This document shows positions 47,351 through 56,106 of a DNA stretch of 64,000 nucleotides, in pieces. The DNA lies in NCBI GenBank assembly GCA_021155905.1, contig JAJNBG010000004.1, positions 62,001 through 126,000 of the forward strand, read 5' to 3'. Every line of letters begins with the position of its first letter. Within the stretch, counting starts at the first letter, position 1. The notes below the pieces were generated by a model. The model was not told the origin of the DNA and ran no database searches. It was given only the letters and a program-made list of their open reading frames with translations. This stretch comes from Bacteroidota bacterium. Lineage in GTDB: Bacteria > Bacteroidota > Bacteroidia > B-17B0 > Aurantibacillaceae. The position numbers and the translations under genes are program-made.

Positions 47351-47725
47351 ATGGAAACCAAGACCGAGAAAATTGAAAAAACAACTGATTTAACTTATTT
47401 AATGGAGTTATCAGATGGTAATAAGACATTTGTTAAAGAGATGATTAACCTGTTTCTTTCTGAAAACCCGGAAGAAATTAGAGCATTTGAAAAAGGTATT
47501 GCAGAAAAAAATTATAAGGGAATTAAAACTGTTGCCCATAAATTAAGATCTACAATACCGTTTATTGGCTTGGATAAAGTAATTGAAAAAGAGGTCGCCG
47601 AGATTGAAGCACTTGCATCGGAAATGGGAGACATAAAAGAAATCGAATCACGCTTTTTGAAAATTAAATCAGCTTGTGAAAAAGCATATATAGAACTAAA
47701 TCCGGTTTCATCTGTCATTTCCTAA
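47351..47725 (+). CDS. HPt domain phosphotransfer protein
   Basis: 124 residues forming a four-helix HPt domain. The phosphorylatable His63 lies in KTVAHKLRSTIPFIGL, matching the AHxLKS pattern. HPt proteins pass phosphate between receivers; the adjacent receiver at 46876 is the likely partner, and hybrid kinases at 2-11 kb are possible sources. Confidence 0.9.
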   Translation: METKTEKIEKTTDLTYLMELSDGNKTFVKEMINLFLSENPEEIRAFEKGIAEKNYKGIKTVAHKLRSTIPFIGLDKVIEKEVAEIEALASEMGDIKEIESRFLKIKSACEKAYIELNPVSSVIS

Positions 47726-47770
47726 TTATCCCAGCTATTTGAAAAAGGAATAATCATTTTAAGGTTTATC

Positions 47771-48091
47771 CTAAAAATGATTATCTCCTCCGAGGCTATA
47801 GTAATTATTTTCTTCGTCCTCACTTCCAACATTTTCCATTTCATCGTCTAATTCAGTTCCGGGGATATCTAGATCTCCCCCGGAATAGTCATCCATAAAA
47901 TCTTTTTCATTTCTTTTTCCTGGATATTCGTTCGGTGCTTTTAAGTGTGTAGGATCCTCAGGATCTATTTCCGTTTCCTCTTTCTGTTGCCTGTAGATGT
48001 CATCTGACGCAGGGTAATGCTTATAGCCTGGTAATTTTGATTTATTTTTTACCGGAGCGGTAGTATCACTCCTGTTGTTTACTGATTTCAT
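47771..48091 (-). CDS. Small acidic conserved Bacteroidota protein
   Basis: 106 residues, very acidic in the C-terminal half (LDIPGTELDDEMENVGSEDE then NNYYSLGGDNHF) and probably disordered. The motif pair YPASDDIY and GSEDEENNYYSLGG recurs, as I remember it, in many short Bacteroidota proteins without known function. No signal peptide. It follows the Lys-rich gene by 40 nt and shares its composite promoter. Confidence 0.75.
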   Translation of the reverse strand: MKSVNNRSDTTAPVKNKSKLPGYKHYPASDDIYRQQKEETEIDPEDPTHLKAPNEYPGKRNEKDFMDDYSGGDLDIPGTELDDEMENVGSEDEENNYYSLGGDNHF

Positions 48092-48131
48092 GATTTCTAA
48101 TTTTTAAATTAATTAACTTGAGTTTGACACG

Positions 48132-48533
48132 TTATTCTTTGGTGTCTTCGGGTCCCATCGTTGCTACAACTGTTTCTTTTTTACCTTCTGTTTCCTTCCT
48201 GGTTATAATTTCTTTTTTCCCTTTCTCTTTTTTAATTGATTGCTTTTCTTCTTTGGCTTTCTCTTTCTTTGCCTTCTTTCTTTCTCTGTTCACCATCTTT
48301 TTTTGCGAATTATAATTTGATAAGGTACCCAGCTTATGTTTTTTTCGGGCTTTGTTTTCGTTCCTTACTGCAAGATTTTCTGTTGCATTATGAATTCTGT
48401 TCTCTTTTCTCAATAATTTTTTACCTCTTATAGAAGTCGTGTTACTAATTCCTTCCTGCTTTGTTGCCCTTTGGCCTATACTTTTTATGTTCATTATAAA
48501 CATAAAAAGTAAAATGTAAATTGAAGTTTTCAT
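48132..48533 (-). CDS. Lys/Arg/Glu-rich small protein with signal peptide
   Basis: 133 residues. A short hydrophobic N-terminus (MKTSIYILLFMFIMNIKS) looks like a signal peptide. The rest is highly charged (KKMVNRERKKAKKEKAKEEK), likely helical or disordered. No family recognised. First gene of a two-gene unit with a composite promoter. The biased composition weakens coding evidence, but the promoter and the start position support a real gene. Confidence 0.65.
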   Translation of the reverse strand: MKTSIYILLFMFIMNIKSIGQRATKQEGISNTTSIRGKKLLRKENRIHNATENLAVRNENKARKKHKLGTLSNYNSQKKMVNRERKKAKKEKAKEEKQSIKKEKGKKEIITRKETEGKKETVVATMGPEDTKE

Positions 48534-48602
48534 GGTTCTGTATTTTAGAATTAAATGTATATTATGGTGCGTGTCACCAAGATTAAGTTCTACATTTTAG
48601 AA

Positions 48603-48665
48603 CAAAATTAAATACATAAAGAGGCATAAAACATTATATTCGTTAAACAATAATGGAGTATAGTT
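48603..48665 (-). promoter_or_regulatory. Composite promoter of the small-protein pair at 48 kb
   Basis: On the minus strand: AACTA, 17 nt, ACGAA, 28 nt, TAATTTTG. The remaining part of the gap, 48666-48904, shows nothing I can identify. Confidence 0.78.
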
Positions 48666-48904
48666 GAATACTACTAAATAAAAGTGAAAGTTTTTTTAAC
48701 GTTGATTATTGTCGGTTTTTTTTACGCGAAATTACGTTGCCTCTGGTAATAACCACATATCGTTGGATTACCTGTTTACCTGGCGCGCATCAAATCTTTG
48801 AGTCTGCATAGGAATTTTCAGTATTGATCTTAAAAAGACGATTTGGAATTACTGCAGCAAAGTGCAATGGATGCAGACCCAGGCCATGTCGTTATGATTG
48901 GAAC

Positions 48905-49786
48905 TCATGAGTTCTCCAGGTACTTTTTAATTTCTTTGATGATCGCCTGATTGCCTTTATCAAAACTGGATAGTTTCTTTAATAATTCGTCTTTTTCCTG
49001 ATCAGTAGAAGCATTACGCTCAATGAAATTTAATTGTTCTGCTAAGTCTTTCAGACCCAAAACAGAGTAGGAGGGTAGCGCTTTATGTGCGGCTTTTTTG
49101 AGATTAATCAAATCATTCAGGCTAATAGCAGATTTCATGGATTCGCTGCACTCAATTGCTGATTCAATAAATTTATCAAGCATATTTTTGATAAATGCCT
49201 CATTATTATTGCTGATCCTTTTCAATTGATCGAGATTAAAAGATTGATAGTTTAAAGGTGAATTCCTTTTTGGAATTAATTTTTTAAATTTTCTGATCAT
49301 TTTAATCAAGTCCGTTTCCTTATAAGGTTTCAACAAAATTTTATCGAAATTATTATTAAGGTATTCGGCAACGTTTTGCTCTGTTATACGGTTTGTTAGG
49401 GCGAGTAGAAATGTTTTAGGAACGTCCCCATTTTCTTCCCAGATTTTTTTTATCAACCCTTCCCATAACATTTCAGAATCATTTATTCCGGTGAGGACAA
49501 TATGAAAGGTGCTTTTTTCCAGTGCGAAGATAGCTTCACTTTCAGTGGTCGCCAGTTCAAAGGTGAAATTGTGTTTTTCGAGAATCGTTTTTATAACAAT
49601 TATACTCATATCATCATTCTCGGCTACCAGTAGGTCTTTTTTGTTTTTTTTTAAAGGAATATTGATATATGAACTCATGACTTCCGGTTGTAAAGCCGCA
49701 ACCATATCCGGTTCCGTTTCGGCTTTAATGTCCTTTTTTTTTGTCTGAATTTGTGAGTCGATTTGATGCCTGGCTGAAATTTTCAT
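48905..49786 (-). CDS. Degenerate receiver fused to an HPt domain
   Basis: 293 residues: a 45-residue linker, a receiver-like domain (about 48-172) and a C-terminal HPt domain (about 185-290). In the receiver the acceptor position is Gly100 (FHIVLTGINDSEM) instead of Asp, though AENDD and KPYKE are kept, so it should fold but not be phosphorylated. The HPt has its His234 in KAAHKALPSYSVLGL. The protein looks like the tail of a hybrid kinase with a pseudo-receiver, perhaps used as a docking module. No composite promoter was found in the 377-bp gap 49787-50163, in which I recognise nothing. Confidence 0.88.
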   Translation of the reverse strand: MKISARHQIDSQIQTKKKDIKAETEPDMVAALQPEVMSSYINIPLKKNKKDLLVAENDDMSIIVIKTILEKHNFTFELATTESEAIFALEKSTFHIVLTGINDSEMLWEGLIKKIWEENGDVPKTFLLALTNRITEQNVAEYLNNNFDKILLKPYKETDLIKMIRKFKKLIPKRNSPLNYQSFNLDQLKRISNNNEAFIKNMLDKFIESAIECSESMKSAISLNDLINLKKAAHKALPSYSVLGLKDLAEQLNFIERNASTDQEKDELLKKLSSFDKGNQAIIKEIKKYLENS

Positions 49787-50163
49787 TGTTCGCAGAATTT
49801 AGTTCCCCGAACTATATATAAATATTGTACCATATTCTTCATTCCTTTAATACGGCTTGCTTCATTGATTTTTTTATAATTGTAGATATGGAGTTTTCTT
49901 AAACCGGGATGTATTTTCCCAATTCAGGAAAGTATATTTACAAAAATCACAGGAATTATTGTTTTTTTATTTTATTTGGAATATATTTAAATGTCTCGTA
50001 ACTTCATTATACTTTGGCAAAATTGGAATTTTTGAAACTATAATTAAAAGACATTTTCTCTTTGGATTAATTGTTGTTTTATCAATAACCAATACGATCA
50101 TATTTCTTGTCGATTTTGAATTTAAAGGGAATTAATTCTGTATAACAAATTGAAATACGTTTT

Positions 50164-50613
50164 ATGAATAACACCGAAAAAACAAGGGCTATCAACATAC
50201 TATTAGTTGAAGATAATCCTGGCGACATCAGACTTACGCAGGAAGCGTTTAAAGACGGTAGAATTCAAAACGAGTTAAATGTAGTGACGGACGGAGAAGA
50301 AGCTATTTTCTACCTGAAAAAAGAGGGTAAATATGCGTCGGCTAAAACACCGGATATCATCCTACTGGACCTGAATCTTCCAAAAAAGGATGGCAGGGAA
50401 GTTTTATCTGAAATTAAAGCGAATCCATCGCTCATGCTAATTCCGGTGATTATCCTCACCACATCTTCTGCTCAAAGCGACATTATAAACACCTATACAA
50501 ATCATGCCAATTGTTATATTATGAAACCTGTGGATTTTAATCAGTTTATAAATGTGGTAAGGACCATTGAAAACTTCTGGTTAACAATTGTAAAGTTGCC
50601 AAATAATGAATAG
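50164..50613 (+). CDS. Rcp1-type single-domain response regulator
   Basis: 149 residues. NILLVEDNPGDIRLTQEAF, the acceptor Asp69 in IILLDLNLPKKDG and LTTSSAQSD followed by MKPVDFNQF are typical of the Rcp1/CheY-like receivers that partner phytochrome-type kinases. The kinase at 51071 has the matching ASHDLQEPLR HisKA, and a small protein lies between them, so the three form a likely signalling operon. Confidence 0.94.
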   Translation: MNNTEKTRAINILLVEDNPGDIRLTQEAFKDGRIQNELNVVTDGEEAIFYLKKEGKYASAKTPDIILLDLNLPKKDGREVLSEIKANPSLMLIPVIILTTSSAQSDIINTYTNHANCYIMKPVDFNQFINVVRTIENFWLTIVKLPNNE

Positions 50614-50651
50614 TACTCAAAGGGAATGACAGTTAAAATTAAATATCGATC

Positions 50652-51047
50652 ATGATCAAGCCTCCTAAAAATACGAAGGTTATGGATTGGGCGTCTTCAA
50701 CGTTTTGGTTTGATGAAACCGGGATTGTTTGTTCAATTTCTAAGAAGTCAGCGCCCCAGACATTAACGGAAGTAAAAGAAATTCTAGCAACTTTCAGAGG
50801 AATGATTGGCGACAAAAAGATTTGTTTGCTGGCTGATGCGACTAACAGCCCTGAATCTACAAAGGAAGTGCGTGATTACGTCGCAGTTGAATTTCCTAAA
50901 TTTATAAAGGCAATCGCCATCCTGTCGGATTCTTCGCTGGGTATAATGCTTGCCAATCTGTTTTTTAAGCTAAAAACTCAGCCTTACCCTACGAAAATGT
51001 TCAATAATGAAATAGAGGCAAAAGAATGGTTGCAGCAATTTTTATAA
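50652..51047 (+). CDS. Uncharacterised small alpha/beta protein, STAS/SpoIIAA-like
   Basis: 131 residues. The alternation of beta (TFWFDETGIVCSISK, KKICLLADAT) and alpha segments (LTEVKEILATFRGMI, EAKEWLQQFL), with a final I-E-A-K-EWL helix, resembles the SpoIIAA-like/STAS-like proteins found beside kinases in Bacteroidota. No catalytic residues seen. Placed between a receiver and a histidine kinase (38 and 23 nt gaps), it may modulate their signalling. Confidence 0.7.
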   Translation: MIKPPKNTKVMDWASSTFWFDETGIVCSISKKSAPQTLTEVKEILATFRGMIGDKKICLLADATNSPESTKEVRDYVAVEFPKFIKAIAILSDSSLGIMLANLFFKLKTQPYPTKMFNNEIEAKEWLQQFL

Positions 51048-51070
51048 CTGAATAAATATTTTTTACCATT

Positions 51071-52942
51071 ATGAAACCTGTTTTGAATAGACCAAATGAT
51101 GAACGCATCAAACAAGCACTTGAACAGGTTTCTGAACTTTTGAAACTTGATTTTCATTTAAATGGATCTTCTCTTGAATCGGATAATGGTATTGATGCAG
51201 TATGTAATATACTTGATGCTGCTACGAAAGAACTAAAGAAGAAGAATAAAGAGATTGATAATTATAAAAAACAGTTCAATGACATGTCCACCGTGTTATT
51301 GGAATACGCTGTCATGGATTTCTCAAGAAAAATAAAGTTAAGTGATAAAGGAGATGAAGTGGACTCTATTGCAGCAGGGCTAAATACATTGGGGGAAGAA
51401 TTAGAATTTTCTCTGAATTCCCAAAAAAAATATGCGGACGAACTTGAAAAAGCAAACAGTCTCTTACTCGAAAGTAACGAGAAGGTACACGCCATATTTA
51501 ATAATGCCCCGGATGCAATTATTGCTGCGGATCTGAATTATTCGATTACCGAGTGGAACAAGGCAGCAGAAAGAATGTATGGCTATAAGAAAGAGGAAGT
51601 CATAGGGGAAAACCTTGAACAAATTATTCATACTAAGCATATAGCCCCATATACGAAAGAAAAAGCTGCTGTTCAAATGAGAAATAGTGGCGGATGGAGT
51701 GGAGAGATTATTCAACATACCCATCGCAAGAAAAATAAAATGGTGGTCCAATCTACCAATTCTTTTTTAAGGAACGATGAAGGTTTGCCAACCGGTTACC
51801 TGGGGGTTTTTAAAGATGTGACCGAATTTAAAAAAGTACAGGAAGCATTGGAAATTAGTGAAGAAAAATTCAATAAGGCCTTTATGCTTAGTCCGACCGG
51901 ACTTGTACTGACGAAGATGACTACAAGTGAATATATTGAAGTGAATGATAGTTTTTTGAAGATCACGGGATACGATAGAGATGAAATCATTGGACATTCT
52001 TCTTTAATGGTGAATATCATTGATAAGGATGAACGAAGCAAAATTTTGGAAGAATTTCAGGAGGAGGGATCTGTTAAAAACAAGGAAGTTGCGTTTACTA
52101 AAAAGAACGGGGAAAAAGGTGTTCTTTTGTTTTCAACAGAAATCATTGAAGTTAATCATGAGAAATGTACACTGACAATCATCTATGATATCTCAAAAAG
52201 AAAAGCCATTGAGATTGAACTTAATAAGAAAACAGAAGAGTTAACACGCTCAAATGCGGAGCTGGAACAATTTGCTTATATCGCTTCGCATGATTTGCAG
52301 GAACCGTTAAGAATGATCACCAGCTATGTTCAGTTACTTGAGAAGCGATATTCTGACAAGCTGGATCAGGATGCCCATGATTTTATCAATTATGCGGTGG
52401 ATGGTGCCGGACGAATGCAGACGCTCATTTATAGCCTTTTGGAATATTCAAGGGTTAACAGGGTTAAACCTTTTGAATATATTGACGTACAGGATATATT
52501 GGCTGAAGTAATGAAAGACCTGAGTGTTGTTATAAAAGAAAATGATCCCAAAATTCAAATTGGAGACCTTCCTGTCATATTTGGAGACAGGGTTTTGATT
52601 GGTCAGTTGTTTTTTAATCTCATAGCAAACGCAATTAAATTTAAGAGCGAAAGGCCGATTGAAATATTTATTGAAGGAAAGCGGGTAGGGAATGAATTTA
52701 AATTTTCGGTTAAGGACAACGGTATTGGAATTCAAAAAGAGTACAGCCAAAAAGTATTTACTATTTTTCAAAGGTTGCATACCAAAGATAAATATCCCGG
52801 AACCGGTATAGGTCTGGCAATTTGTAAAAAAATTGTAGAGCGGCATGAAGGAAGAATATGGATTGATTCAGAGGTTAATAAGGGTTCAACTTTCTTTTTT
52901 ACAATTAAAACTGATTTGAAGAGCCCTAAAATAAACAGTTAA
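51071..52942 (+). CDS. PAS-PAS histidine kinase of the phytochrome-like HisKA type
   Basis: 623 residues, soluble. An N-terminal helical region (about 1-135) is followed by PAS domain 1 (about 140-255; IFNNAPDAIIAADLNYSI), PAS domain 2 (about 265-380; AFMLSPTGLVLTK), a coiled coil, HisKA with His407 in YIASHDLQEPLRMI, and HATPase (NLIANAIKF, DNGIGIQ, PGTGIGLAI). There is no receiver or HPt, so it should signal to separate receivers, first of all the Rcp1-type protein upstream and the receiver at 53012. PAS ligands are unknown. Confidence 0.95.
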   Translation: MKPVLNRPNDERIKQALEQVSELLKLDFHLNGSSLESDNGIDAVCNILDAATKELKKKNKEIDNYKKQFNDMSTVLLEYAVMDFSRKIKLSDKGDEVDSIAAGLNTLGEELEFSLNSQKKYADELEKANSLLLESNEKVHAIFNNAPDAIIAADLNYSITEWNKAAERMYGYKKEEVIGENLEQIIHTKHIAPYTKEKAAVQMRNSGGWSGEIIQHTHRKKNKMVVQSTNSFLRNDEGLPTGYLGVFKDVTEFKKVQEALEISEEKFNKAFMLSPTGLVLTKMTTSEYIEVNDSFLKITGYDRDEIIGHSSLMVNIIDKDERSKILEEFQEEGSVKNKEVAFTKKNGEKGVLLFSTEIIEVNHEKCTLTIIYDISKRKAIEIELNKKTEELTRSNAELEQFAYIASHDLQEPLRMITSYVQLLEKRYSDKLDQDAHDFINYAVDGAGRMQTLIYSLLEYSRVNRVKPFEYIDVQDILAEVMKDLSVVIKENDPKIQIGDLPVIFGDRVLIGQLFFNLIANAIKFKSERPIEIFIEGKRVGNEFKFSVKDNGIGIQKEYSQKVFTIFQRLHTKDKYPGTGIGLAICKKIVERHEGRIWIDSEVNKGSTFFFTIKTDLKSPKINS

Positions 52943-53011
52943 TGTTTATGTATCGTTGATGGTTGGGTCGTTATGATCGTATGATAAAGAAAATCACTAA
53001 CTTGACAATCC

Positions 53012-53440
53012 ATGAACCATTCGGCACACGAGGAAACAGATAATGATTTTCCATTAAAGGGGATAAGAGTTTTACTCGTTGAAGATAATTTTTTTAACCA
53101 ATTGCTGGCGTCTAAAATACTCGAGAACTGGAAATGTCAGGTTGAGATTGCCGGAAACGGTCACATAGCCATAGAAAAAGTTAGGGAGAATTTCTTTGAT
53201 CTTATTTTAATGGATATTCAGTTGCCGGAAATGGATGGATATGAAGCTACTGTGTACATCAGGACCAAAATTCCTGCACCCAAATGTCTTCTACCGATCA
53301 TTGCGATGTCAGCAAATGCATTTGCGAATGAAATAGAGAAATGCCTGAGTTTAGGAATGGATGATTATGTTTCTAAGCCATTCGATGAACATATCCTCTT
53401 TGAAAAGATTTTAAAAACTCTTCAGAAAAAATCTGGTTAG
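53012..53440 (+). CDS. Single-domain response regulator
   Basis: 142 residues: receiver with VLLVEDNFFNQLLA, acceptor Asp68 in LILMDIQLPEMDG, AMSANAF and YVSKPF. Close in type to receivers of hybrid kinases. It lies 69 nt after the PAS kinase on the same strand and could be its second target. Confidence 0.93.
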   Translation: MNHSAHEETDNDFPLKGIRVLLVEDNFFNQLLASKILENWKCQVEIAGNGHIAIEKVRENFFDLILMDIQLPEMDGYEATVYIRTKIPAPKCLLPIIAMSANAFANEIEKCLSLGMDDYVSKPFDEHILFEKILKTLQKKSG

Positions 53441-53621
53441 GTCGTAATGTAATTTTTCCTTCTAATTATCTGATAATCCCGAAATAGGAATAATATTCTC
53501 TCAACGGGAATATTAATCATTTTCCCTAATGCACAACCGATTGATTTTCAGTAGTTTGTCGATTGGCACAACAATCGATATAACTCAGCGAACATTCTAT
53601 GTTTCAGTTAAAAAATGTATT

Positions 53622-55262
53622 ATGCAACGTACCGCAAAAAAGAATAATAACAAAAAGCATATTCTTCCTGATGCCAAGAAGATTGAGGTTAGGCATTTGG
53701 AATTGCATGATTATCTGGGACTATATGGTTCAATGAAAGAAGCTTACAAAAACTGGCATGGATTGTTATGGACAAAAGACCAGATAAGATTGCTGCTTGA
53801 AATATTTCCTGAAGGACAAATTGTGGTATTGTTTAATGATAAGGTGGTCGGTGTTGCATTGTCAATTATTGTAAACTACAATGATTTTGGTGACGACCAC
53901 ACCTACAAGCAAATTACAGGAAACTATACATTCAAAACGCATACCGATTCAGGAGATGTTTTATATGGAATAGAAGTTTTTGTTCACCCGGAATACAGAG
54001 GACTAAGGTTGGCAAGGCGTTTATATGATGCCCGAAAAGAATTGTGTGAGCGTTTAAATCTCAAGTCTATTGTGTTTGGTGGTAGAATTCCTAATTATGC
54101 CAGCCATGCAAACACGCTATCACCAAAGGAATATATTAATAAAGTAAAATCAAAGGAATTACATGATATGGTACTGTCTTTTCAGCTATCCAATGAGTTC
54201 CACGTTAAAAAATTACTTACTAATTATATGCCTGATGATGAAGAATCGAAGGAGTGCGCCACGTTAATGGAATGGAACAATGTTCTCTATTCTATGCCTA
54301 ACAAAAATATTCTGCAGAAGAAGAGTACCGCCAGGATTGGGTTAATTCAATGGGAAATGCGTTCATTTATTAATTTTGAAGCGCTATGCGAGCAGATCGA
54401 ATTTTTTGTGGACGCAGTTTCCGGCTACCATTCTGATTTTGTTGTATTTCCGGAATTATTTATGGCCCCTTTAATGGCAGATTTTAATCATCAAACAGAG
54501 GCACAAGCTATCAGAAGCCTGGCCACCTTTACAGAACCGTTAAGGCAAAAGTTTATTGATTATGCTATTGCTTATAACGTTAATATCATCACAGGAAGTA
54601 TGCCTTTTATAAGGCATGGTGATTTATACAATGTTGGTTATCTATGCAGAAGGGATGGCTCCATTGAACGGTATAACAAAATACACGTTACCAGAAATGA
54701 GGTTGCCAGTTGGGGAATTGTAGGGGGAAATAAACTGAAAGTGTTTGATACGGATGCAGGAAAAATTGGTGTGTTGGTTTGCTATGACGCTGAATTCCCT
54801 GAATTGGCGAGATTACTGGCTTTACAGGGAATGGAAATCCTGTTTATCCCATTTCTAACGGATACCCAAAATGCTTTTACGAGGATTAAAACCTGCGCGC
54901 AGGCGAGGGCCATTGAAAATGAATGTTTTGTTGCGATAGCGGGGGCAGTTGGTAATCTTCCTAAAGTTCATAATATGGACATTCAATACGCCCAATCGGG
55001 TGTCTTTACTCCCGCTGATTTTGCATTCCCAACTAATGGTATCAAAGCGGAAGCGACAACCAATACCGAATCTGTTTTAATTGTTGACGTTGAACTTGAT
55101 CTTCTGAAAAAATTAAGGCTTCAGGGTAGTGTTCATAACCTGATTGACAGGAGGCTGGACTTATATGCACTGAAACAATTAAAACCAAATGGTCGACTGG
55201 AATTATTGAAAGAGTATGAAAACGAGAGATATCTGAAAAATGATTCGAAGCCAAAGATTTAA
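53622..55262 (+). CDS. GNAT acetyltransferase-like domain fused to a carbon-nitrogen hydrolase (nitrilase superfamily)
   Basis: 546 residues from ATG 53622; an upstream ATG at 53529 adds 31 residues of unlikely coding sequence. The N-terminal GNAT fold (about 20-215) has VFVHPEYRGLRLARRLYDAR, the acetyl-CoA loop. The C-terminal nitrilase domain (about 235-510) has the full triad Glu278 (FPELFMAP), Lys353 (YNKIHVTR) and Cys387 (LVCYDAEFPE). This fusion is widespread but uncharacterised; it probably cleaves an amide and acetylates an amine in the same pathway. No composite promoter. UspA follows after 22 nt. Confidence 0.93.
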   Translation: MQRTAKKNNNKKHILPDAKKIEVRHLELHDYLGLYGSMKEAYKNWHGLLWTKDQIRLLLEIFPEGQIVVLFNDKVVGVALSIIVNYNDFGDDHTYKQITGNYTFKTHTDSGDVLYGIEVFVHPEYRGLRLARRLYDARKELCERLNLKSIVFGGRIPNYASHANTLSPKEYINKVKSKELHDMVLSFQLSNEFHVKKLLTNYMPDDEESKECATLMEWNNVLYSMPNKNILQKKSTARIGLIQWEMRSFINFEALCEQIEFFVDAVSGYHSDFVVFPELFMAPLMADFNHQTEAQAIRSLATFTEPLRQKFIDYAIAYNVNIITGSMPFIRHGDLYNVGYLCRRDGSIERYNKIHVTRNEVASWGIVGGNKLKVFDTDAGKIGVLVCYDAEFPELARLLALQGMEILFIPFLTDTQNAFTRIKTCAQARAIENECFVAIAGAVGNLPKVHNMDIQYAQSGVFTPADFAFPTNGIKAEATTNTESVLIVDVELDLLKKLRLQGSVHNLIDRRLDLYALKQLKPNGRLELLKEYENERYLKNDSKPKI

Positions 55263-55284
55263 CTGAGTACTAAAAATAAACATC

Positions 55285-56106
55285 ATGAAAACTATTATTG
55301 CACCCACCGATTTTTCTCCATCATCAAACAACGCAGTTGATTATGCTGTAGAACTGGCAAAATTATTCTCTGCCAGGATTGTCTTAGTTAATGCTTTTCC
55401 AATTCCTGAAACTCATTATGAAATGGGAGGTTCATTCGAACTTATGTCTACATTAAAAGATGTGTCATTGGAAAATCTGAATCAGTTAAAAGAAAAAATT
55501 CAAATGACTAATCCGGACGTTGTAGTTGAGTGTGTTTCAGATATGGGACATCCTTATGGAGTTATTGATACAGTTTCAAGAGAAAAACGTGCAGACCTGA
55601 TCGTGATGGGAATTGTTGGTGAGCCGGGTTTAATGAAAGAAAGGATAATAGGAAGTACGGCTATAGAAATTGCAAGGAACCAGGAAGTGCCAACCTTTAT
55701 TATTCCGGAAGACGTAAAATACCATGAAGTCAATAAAATTTCCTTTGCCTGTGATTTAAAAAGAACAGAAAAGACTGACCTCGTGTACGTTGCAAAATAT
55801 TTTGCTGAAAAATTTCATGCGGAATTAGAAATTGTAAATGTGGATAATCCGGAGGAAGAGGTAACGATTGAAAAAGCGGTGACTAATTTGTTTATTGAAA
55901 GGAAATTAATGGGCGTAAAGCATGAAACCATGCATATATCAGGAAAAGAGGTGGATGAAGAATTGGAAAACTACTTTAATTCTCATGAAACGGATGTTGT
56001 ATTAGTAAATCCAAAGAAACACAATATGTTTTATTATTTATTTAATAAAAGTATTACAAAGGAACTTGCCTTTCATTCACACAAACCAATTCTTGCAATA
56101 CATTAA
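55285..56106 (+). CDS. Universal stress protein, tandem UspA domains
   Basis: 273 residues made of two UspA-like domains (about 1-145 and 150-273). Domain 1 begins TIIAPTDFSPSSNNAVDYA and carries VMGIVGEPG...GSTAIEI, close to the ATP-binding G-2x-G-9x-GS pattern; domain 2 is more divergent. Such proteins are cytoplasmic stress factors. Stop and start overlap with the receiver gene (TAATG), so the two are translationally coupled. Confidence 0.92.
   Translation: MKTIIAPTDFSPSSNNAVDYAVELAKLFSARIVLVNAFPIPETHYEMGGSFELMSTLKDVSLENLNQLKEKIQMTNPDVVVECVSDMGHPYGVIDTVSREKRADLIVMGIVGEPGLMKERIIGSTAIEIARNQEVPTFIIPEDVKYHEVNKISFACDLKRTEKTDLVYVAKYFAEKFHAELEIVNVDNPEEEVTIEKAVTNLFIERKLMGVKHETMHISGKEVDEELENYFNSHETDVVLVNPKKHNMFYYLFNKSITKELAFHSHKPILAIH

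Noticed and set aside
873-48665. Reading RGCTA-N17-HCGAA as the -35 and -10 boxes of an ECF sigma factor
   Set aside because: A 17-nt spacing would fit, but a TAnnTTTG-type -7 element recurs 28 nt further downstream in every case, so the boxes are better read as an activator site in front of a primary-sigma promoter. No ECF sigma gene is in the window.
53457-53520. Composite promoter for the GNAT-nitrilase gene (CCGAA at 53479-53483)
   Set aside because: The first box is TCCTT and there is no -7 element at 28 nt.
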